Of a stretch of DNA of 6,543 nucleotides, positions 1-4,320 are shown piece after piece. Numbering within the stretch: position 1 is the first letter of the stretch; each line of letters starts with the position of its first letter. Location of the stretch: positions 1-6,543 of the forward strand of contig CAYLVY010000171.1 of NCBI GenBank assembly GCA_964387205.1. Reading direction: 5' to 3'. Under the pieces are notes generated by a model. That model saw nothing but the letters and a program-made list of their open reading frames with translations. It was not told the origin of the DNA and did no database searches. This stretch comes from CAIVAT01 sp964387205 (GTDB lineage Bacteria > Bacteroidota > Bacteroidia > Bacteroidales > FEN-979). The position numbers and the translations under genes were made by a program.

Positions 1-1131
1 GTTCCCGGCGAGGGTCAGCCGGTCGTTGAGCGCTTTCTGGGTGACGCTGATGCGCGCCGTGGTCTGGTCCTTGGAAGTTCCTTTCATGATCCCCTGCCAC
101 GTGGAGTTGGTGATGGAGGCAAGGTAGGAATTGTGCTTGTTCCCGCCGGAAAAGCTCAGGTTGTTGACATTGGAGAAGCCCCAGCGGTAAATCTGATCCT
201 GCCAGTCGGTGGAGGCTCCGCCGTCCACAAAAACGCTGTCGATGGTGTAGTTGGGGTTGGTCACCCTGGCCTTTGCCAGAAGTTTCTGGGCGAAGTCCCT
301 CATTTCCGTGGCATCCAGCAGATCGAGTTTTTTGGAGATGTGCTCGAAGGAGAACTGGGTATTGAATTCGATGTTGGAATAGGCCCCGTCGGTTTTATCT
401 CCATCTTTGGCGGGTGTAGTGCTTCTTCCCTTTTTCGTAGTGATGATGATAACCCCGTTGGAGCCCCGGCTGCCGTATATAGCGGTAGAAGCGGCATCTT
501 TCAGAATATTGAAGGTTTCAATGTCATCGGGCGATACGATATTGGGGTCCACCCCGGGGATGCCGTCCACCACATACAGCGGTTCGGTATTGGAGTTGAA
601 TCCGGAGGCCCCGCGGATCTTTACGGAGAAGTTCTCATTCGGGTCACCTCCTTTTTTGGTAACCAGCACACCGGCGGCTTTACCCTGCATCGACTGGATC
701 GGGTTGGTGATCACACCACCGTTCAGTTCATCAGCTTTAACAAGGCTGACGGCCCCGGTTTTGTCTGTTTTCTTTTGGGTGGAATAGCCGATAACGATGA
801 AATCGTCGAGGCTGGTAACCTGCACCTGCATCACGATATCATGCACCCCGGCCTTTTCGATCTTCAACTCCTGGGTAACATAACCGACCAGTGAGAATGC
901 CAGCACTGCTCCCGGCGGAACACTGATTTTATACTGTCCGTTGATATCGCTGACAGTACCGCTGGTCGTTCCTTTGACTAATACGGTGGCCCCGATCAGG
1001 GTCTCACCGGTACCTGCTTCCGTGATGACTCCGGTTACCTCCAGGTTCTGTGCACGGAGGTGGGTTATTCCCAACGTCATCAACATGAAGATCAGGAAAA
1101 CCTTAAATCCACGTTGTATCATTCCTTTCAT
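1..1131 (-). CDS. SusC-like TonB-dependent outer-membrane receptor, N-terminal 377 residues (3' end outside window)
   Basis: This gene encodes an outer-membrane, TonB-energised importer of the SusC/RagA type, which normally pairs with a SusD lipoprotein to take up glycan oligomers. Translation of the minus strand is open from the ATG at 1131 to the window edge. Visible parts are a signal peptide at residues 1-27 with a likely cut LRA|QN, a carboxypeptidase-regulatory-like beta-sandwich at about 32-105, a TonB-box-like DDFIVIGYSTQKK at 109-121, and a plug at about 122-235. The plug has YVVDGIPG near 186 and the family signature DAASTAIYGSRGSNGVII at 212-229. First barrel strands begin around 305. 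The family is usually about 1000 residues, so some 60% is missing. An in-frame ATG at 1200 could add 23 residues, but 1131 gives a normal signal peptide. The substrate is not readable here; the neighbouring GH13 genes suggest alpha-glucans (inference). Confidence 0.95.
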   Translation of the reverse strand, partial: MKGMIQRGFKVFLIFMLMTLGITHLRAQNLEVTGVITEAGTGETLIGATVLVKGTTSGTVSDINGQYKISVPPGAVLAFSLVGYVTQELKIEKAGVHDIVMQVQVTSLDDFIVIGYSTQKKTDKTGAVSLVKADELNGGVITNPIQSMQGKAAGVLVTKKGGDPNENFSVKIRGASGFNSNTEPLYVVDGIPGVDPNIVSPDDIETFNILKDAASTAIYGSRGSNGVIIITTKKGRSTTPAKDGDKTDGAYSNIEFNTQFSFEHISKKLDLLDATEMRDFAQKLLAKARVTNPNYTIDSVFVDGGASTDWQDQIYRWGFSNVNNLSFSGGNKHNSYLASITNSTWQGIMKGTSKDQTTARISVTQKALNDRLTLAGN

Positions 1132-1259
1132 AGAATAATTTGGTTTAGTTAGAACAAATGAGTTATATTCTGATTTATTGGTGTTTTTCCACAGGAACAT
1201 TGCTCCATTTCCTTTGATTGTCTTCAGTCTGTTTCCGACAATTCAGTTTTAACGGGGTA

Positions 1260-1267
1260 CAAAGATA
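1260..1267 (-). promoter_or_regulatory. Candidate Bacteroidota -7 promoter element for the susC-like gene
   Basis: On the minus strand this reads TATCTTTG, an exact match to the known Bacteroidota -7 consensus TAnnTTTG. It lies about 130 bp before the preferred ATG at 1131 and about 60 bp before the alternative in-frame ATG at 1200. I see no good TTTG-type -33 element at the usual distance; the upstream spacer is very T-rich. Transcription would start near 1253-1256 and leave a leader of roughly 120 nt if 1131 is the true start. The call rests on the motif and its position only. Confidence 0.5.
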
Positions 1268-1380
1268 AATAAAAAAGTATTGATTTACTCCCCGATTTAT
1301 TGTAACTGTTCATGATACTTAAGTTAGTGTCAACTTTTGTGAGAGGAAAAACCCGGGCGCGAACTGTTTTTTTTCATTCC

Positions 1381-1410
1381 TCCGCGTTCCCTTTGCGTTC
1401 CTTTGCGGTT
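1381..1410. repeat. Three degenerate 10-bp direct repeats (TTTGCG-rich)
   Basis: Three consecutive 10-mers align without gaps: TCCGCGTTCC, CTTTGCGTTC and CTTTGCGGTT. The last two differ at two positions, and the first shares the GCGTTC core with the second. The array is followed by an A-rich run. From memory, short TTTGCG/CGCAAAG-rich repeats recur in intergenic regions of many Bacteroidota genomes, so this may be one copy of such a dispersed element rather than an operator. The function is unknown. Confidence 0.55.
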
Positions 1411-1442
1411 CAAATTAAAAACCTTCCAAATACCTGCCGGAT

Positions 1443-1467
1443 GCTTAAAATTCTTTTAATTTTACGC
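1443..1467. promoter_or_regulatory. Imperfect inverted repeat upstream of the symporter (possible operator)
   Basis: The left arm GCTTAAAATT (1443-1452) and right arm AATTTTACGC (1458-1467) are reverse complements at 9 of 10 positions and are separated by CTTTT. The inner 7 bp (TAAAATT/AATTTTA) are perfect. The right arm overlaps TAATTTTA at 1457-1464, which matches the plus-strand Bacteroidota -7 consensus at all but the last position. A dimeric regulator bound here would block that promoter. The structure is seen directly; the operator role is inference, and AT-rich palindromes can occur by chance. Confidence 0.4.
1457..1464 (+). promoter_or_regulatory. Weak -7-like element for the symporter gene
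   Basis: TAATTTTA resembles TAnnTTTG with one mismatch at the final base. It sits about 40 bp before the ATG at 1505, a sensible distance for a short leader. No TTTG-type -33 box stands at the expected spacing, so the support is weak. It lies inside the inverted repeat at 1443-1467. Confidence 0.25.
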
Positions 1468-1474
1468 CTTCACC

Positions 1475-1489
1475 TCCGGTCAAACCGGA
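1475..1489 (+). promoter_or_regulatory. Short perfect hairpin in the symporter leader
   Basis: TCCGGTCAAACCGGA forms a perfect 6-bp stem (TCCGGT/ACCGGA) with a 3-nt CAA loop. It ends 15 nt before the ATG at 1505, where it could affect ribosome access or act as a DNA operator half of a paired site with 1443-1467. It is not a terminator, since no T-run follows. The structure is visible; any regulatory role is inferred. Confidence 0.4.
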
Positions 1490-1504
1490 CATTCTTACAT
1501 CTAC

Positions 1505-2971
1505 ATGCTGACAGTTTTTATTCTTTATCTGGTTCTTACCATTTTTATTGCCTGGTGGTATTCCCGCGGGGGAAAAACTACCGAAGGGTTTGTCTTAGGT
1601 CAGAAAAAGTTTGGCGGTACTGCCCTTGCATTATCGGAAAGGGCCACCGGCGAATCGGCCTGGCTATTGCTGGGCTTGACCGGTCATGCCTACGCGGAGG
1701 GTATTTCAACCATCTGGGTGGCCCTGGGTTGCATTACGGGTATCCTTTTTATCTGGTTTGTAATGGCGAGCCGTTTGCAAAAGAAGACAGAAGAGACCGG
1801 CGCCATGACCATTTCAGGTCTTATCGCCCGGAGTTTTCCAGGGGCGGAAAAAAGGATAGGGTTGATGTCCGCCGCTATTGTCGTGCTCTTTTTCCTGTTT
1901 TATATTGCAGCACAGTTCAGCGGGTCAGGCAAGGTGCTGCATAAAACATTCGGTCTCGACCCATTCTGGGGAATCATCATCGGATCGGTAGTGGTTACGG
2001 TCTATTGCATGATGGGCGGTTTTATTGCCGTGGTGGTGACCGATATTTTCCAGTCGGTGCTGATGATCATAACCCTGGTGGTTTTTCCGGTAATTGCATT
2101 GTTTATCGCCTCCCGTTACAATATAAACCTGGTGCATGCGATTGCCGGGGCCGATCCTGTCCATCTTTCCCTGACACAGGGGAAAACCGGCCATGCTGCT
2201 GTGTTGCTGATCCTGAGCGGATTAAGTTGGGCATTGGGTTATACCGGACAGCCGCAATTGCTGACCAGGATGATGGCCATCCGCAATCAGCGTGAGGTCA
2301 GAACTGCGCGGAATGTGGCTATGATATGGACATTCCTGGCCTATACGGGTGCCATTCTGATCGGATTGTTCGGAATAGGATTTGTCAGCAGCGGATACCT
2401 TGCCGGTGAAGTGAAGCCTTTGGAGGAGGATGCCGAAAAGATCCTTCCGCTGATGGTGATGATGTTTGTCCACCCCATTCTGGCCGGTTTTCTCCTGAGC
2501 GGCGTGATTTCCGCCATGATGTCTACTGCCTCTGCAGAACTGACAGTCTCCTCCGCCTCCATCACGGAGGATATCTTTTCACGGTTCCGCACCTGGGTGA
2601 CCAGCTCGGATCGAAGAAAGTTGATAGTCAATCAGATAGTTACCATGCTGGTCGGAATTTTGGCGATTGTGCTGGCTATAACCATGAGTGAGACCGTCTA
2701 TGGTTTGGTTTCCTATGCCTGGTCCGGCATAGGCTCATCTTTTGGGCCGGTGCTGCTCCTGCTGCTTTTCTGGAAAGGTTTTTCCAGGGCGGGGGTTTAC
2801 GCTTCCCTGATCACCGGGACAGTATCGACGGTCATATGGAAACACTTTCTCGAGCCATCCACCGGGGTCTCCGAACGCCTGACCAGTTTTATCGCGGCAT
2901 TTCTGCTGGCCGTAATTTTTTCCCTTATCTTTCCGGAGAAAAACCGAAAAATCCGTCAGAAACTCTCATAA
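1505..2971 (+). CDS. PutP-like sodium/solute symporter (SSS family)
   Basis: This is an inner-membrane secondary transporter of the solute:sodium symporter family, 488 residues, close to the usual 480-500, with about 12-13 hydrophobic segments from residue 3 to 476. It aligns along its length with E. coli PutP as I recall that protein: ALSERATGESAWLLLGL (42-58) matches the TM2 region, GGFIAVVVTDIFQ (171-183) matches the GGFLAVSWTD signature, and the proline-pocket spacing W-x3-Y-x3-P is kept as W242, Y246, P250. The Na+-site Ser-Thr pair is present at S340/T341. However, PutP Asp55 and Met56 correspond to Gly49 and Glu50. Proline or a related small solute is the best guess; sugar or organic acid transport cannot be excluded. 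The ATG at 1505 is the first start after an in-frame stop at 1457 and has no clear Shine-Dalgarno. It is convergent with the GH13 operon and divergent from the susC-like gene, so it is a separate transcription unit. Confidence 0.9.
   Translation: MLTVFILYLVLTIFIAWWYSRGGKTTEGFVLGQKKFGGTALALSERATGESAWLLLGLTGHAYAEGISTIWVALGCITGILFIWFVMASRLQKKTEETGAMTISGLIARSFPGAEKRIGLMSAAIVVLFFLFYIAAQFSGSGKVLHKTFGLDPFWGIIIGSVVVTVYCMMGGFIAVVVTDIFQSVLMIITLVVFPVIALFIASRYNINLVHAIAGADPVHLSLTQGKTGHAAVLLILSGLSWALGYTGQPQLLTRMMAIRNQREVRTARNVAMIWTFLAYTGAILIGLFGIGFVSSGYLAGEVKPLEEDAEKILPLMVMMFVHPILAGFLLSGVISAMMSTASAELTVSSASITEDIFSRFRTWVTSSDRRKLIVNQIVTMLVGILAIVLAITMSETVYGLVSYAWSGIGSSFGPVLLLLLFWKGFSRAGVYASLITGTVSTVIWKHFLEPSTGVSERLTSFIAAFLLAVIFSLIFPEKNRKIRQKLS
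2956..2971. other. 16-bp tail-to-tail overlap of convergent genes
   Basis: The symporter ends with TAA at 2969-2971 on the plus strand, and the smaller GH13 gene ends with TGA (tca at 2956-2958) on the minus strand. The last four codons of each gene, plus a stop, therefore share DNA. There is no room for an intergenic terminator, so each transcript must extend into the other gene's coding region and become antisense to it unless termination occurs inside the genes. Confidence 0.9.
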
Positions 2972-4311
2972 ACCAGGTACTGCCATGGCTTCATCACCAT
3001 GCTGTCGCCTTCCTTCCATTCCCTCGTTTCACCGGTGAAAACCTCCCTGTACCGGCCGTTCAGCGGGCTTCCCCGGAGCCGGATAGCCTGATCAGCACCT
3101 GAAAAATTGAGTAAGACCATCAGTTTCCGTTTATCCTTGCTGCGAAGGAAAGCATAGGTTTCCTTTTCTTTCCCGGTATAAAGCTTTGTCATCTCTCCGC
3201 CATCGGCGCCACTGGAAATGAGGTCATTTGTCCTCTTCAACATCATTAACGTCCGGTAAAAAGATTCCAGGCTATAATTTCCCCATGGGATGGTGTCCTT
3301 GTCGAAAAACCGGAGCCGTTTATCCATGGCGGCTTCCTGACCACTGTACACCAAAGGGATGCCCGGGAATGTAAAGGTGAATACGGCAAAAGTCCTTGCC
3401 CCGTCGCCCAAACGCTCGAATTCTGTTCCATTCCAGGAGTTTTCATCATGGTTGGAGGTGAATTGCATCCGGAAGGCATCACGAGGGTAGGCCGCAGTGT
3501 CGGCCCGGTAAGCAGAATCTATTTTCTCAGCGCTTTTTTCCCCTTTGGCAATGTCGTTCATCAAATGGTGCATGCCCCAGGCATAAGTGGCATCAAAAGC
3601 AATACCGTGCATGACGGGATTTTCATCTTCTGCCAGCATAAACAACGGTTTGATTTTCCTCAACCGGGGCACGGCGCTGTTCCAGAACCCGATCGGCACC
3701 ATTCCCGCCACATCACACCGGAAACCATCGATATCTGCTTCTCTCACCCAATATGCCATGGCGTCCTCCATGTATTCCCGGAGCTCGGGTTTGTTGAAAT
3801 CCAGGTCCGCCACGTCAGCCCAATCGGCAACCGGCGCGATGATATTGCCGAGGGTATCCTTTGAATACCAATCAGGATGGTTCGATATGAGCGGATTATC
3901 CCAGGCGGTATGGTTGGCCACCCAATCGATGATGACCTTCATGCCCAGGTCATGGCTCTTTCTGACCAACTCCCTGAAATCTTTCATGCTGCCAAACTCG
4001 GGATTTACTTCATAATAGTCTTTTACGGAGTAATAACTGCCCAGCGTTCCCTTTCTGTTTTTTTCTCCGACAGGGTGAACCGGCATGAGCCACAGGATGG
4101 TCACTCCCATTTTTTGCAACCGGGGCAATTCGGCTTCAAGGGCTTTAAAAGTACCTTCAGGGGTGAACTGACGAATGTTCACTTCGTAAATAGTAGCGTT
4201 ACGACTCCAGGCAACAGGTCCATCGGGTACTCTCTTTCCGGCGGGCCCGACGCTTTGTCCCGTTGTAATGAACAGGATGACAAGGAAAAATATCAGGGCT
4301 GGTTTCTTCAT
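2956..4311 (-). CDS. Exported GH13 alpha-amylase-family glycoside hydrolase
   Basis: This 451-residue enzyme is predicted to hydrolyse alpha-glucosidic bonds in starch, glycogen or maltodextrins by the retaining GH13 mechanism. A signal peptide (MKK, then a hydrophobic core to about residue 18) has no lipobox cysteine, so a soluble periplasmic location is likelier than a surface lipoprotein. The (beta/alpha)8 barrel starts at about residue 38 (ATIYEVNIRQFTPEG). Region I is DWVANH with D129, N133 and H134; region V is probably VADLDF at 167-172; region II is GFRCDVA with nucleophile D200; region III is LAEDE with acid/base E228; region IV is SNHDE with H288 and D289. All catalytic residues are present. 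A C-terminal beta domain covers about 370-451. There is no separate carbohydrate-binding module. It starts 9 bp after the stop of the larger GH13 gene, so the two are probably co-transcribed. Exact specificity (alpha-amylase, maltogenic or debranching) and GH13 subfamily cannot be read with confidence. Confidence 0.92.
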   Translation of the reverse strand: MKKPALIFFLVILFITTGQSVGPAGKRVPDGPVAWSRNATIYEVNIRQFTPEGTFKALEAELPRLQKMGVTILWLMPVHPVGEKNRKGTLGSYYSVKDYYEVNPEFGSMKDFRELVRKSHDLGMKVIIDWVANHTAWDNPLISNHPDWYSKDTLGNIIAPVADWADVADLDFNKPELREYMEDAMAYWVREADIDGFRCDVAGMVPIGFWNSAVPRLRKIKPLFMLAEDENPVMHGIAFDATYAWGMHHLMNDIAKGEKSAEKIDSAYRADTAAYPRDAFRMQFTSNHDENSWNGTEFERLGDGARTFAVFTFTFPGIPLVYSGQEAAMDKRLRFFDKDTIPWGNYSLESFYRTLMMLKRTNDLISSGADGGEMTKLYTGKEKETYAFLRSKDKRKLMVLLNFSGADQAIRLRGSPLNGRYREVFTGETREWKEGDSMVMKPWQYLVYESF

Positions 4312-4320
4312 GGCAAACCA

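Larger units (their letters stand above)
1132..1504. other. Divergent intergenic region between the susC-like gene and the symporter
   Basis: This 373-bp stretch separates two divergently transcribed genes and contains no convincing gene. It holds a probable minus-strand -7 box (1260-1267), an AT-rich segment just upstream of it (1268-1285), a degenerate 10-bp triple repeat (1381-1410), an imperfect inverted repeat (1443-1467) overlapping a weak plus-strand -7-like box, and a short perfect hairpin (1475-1489). It presumably carries the promoters of both genes. The gap is long enough for independent control of the two sides, but no regulator gene is visible in the window. Confidence 0.8.

Noticed and set aside
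133..894. A 253-codon open frame on the plus strand
   Set aside because: It lies wholly antisense to the susC-like coding sequence, whose translation matches a known family throughout. The antisense product has no recognisable domain.
1217..1242. A 6-bp inverted repeat (ATTGTC / GACAAT) with a 14-nt loop in the susC leader
   Set aside because: The stem is short, AU-rich and has a large unstructured loop. A match of this size is expected by chance in a region this long.
1312..1944. A 210-codon plus-strand open frame starting in the intergenic region
   Set aside because: Most of it overlaps the symporter in another frame, and its first part covers the intergenic repeats. Its composition is not protein-like.
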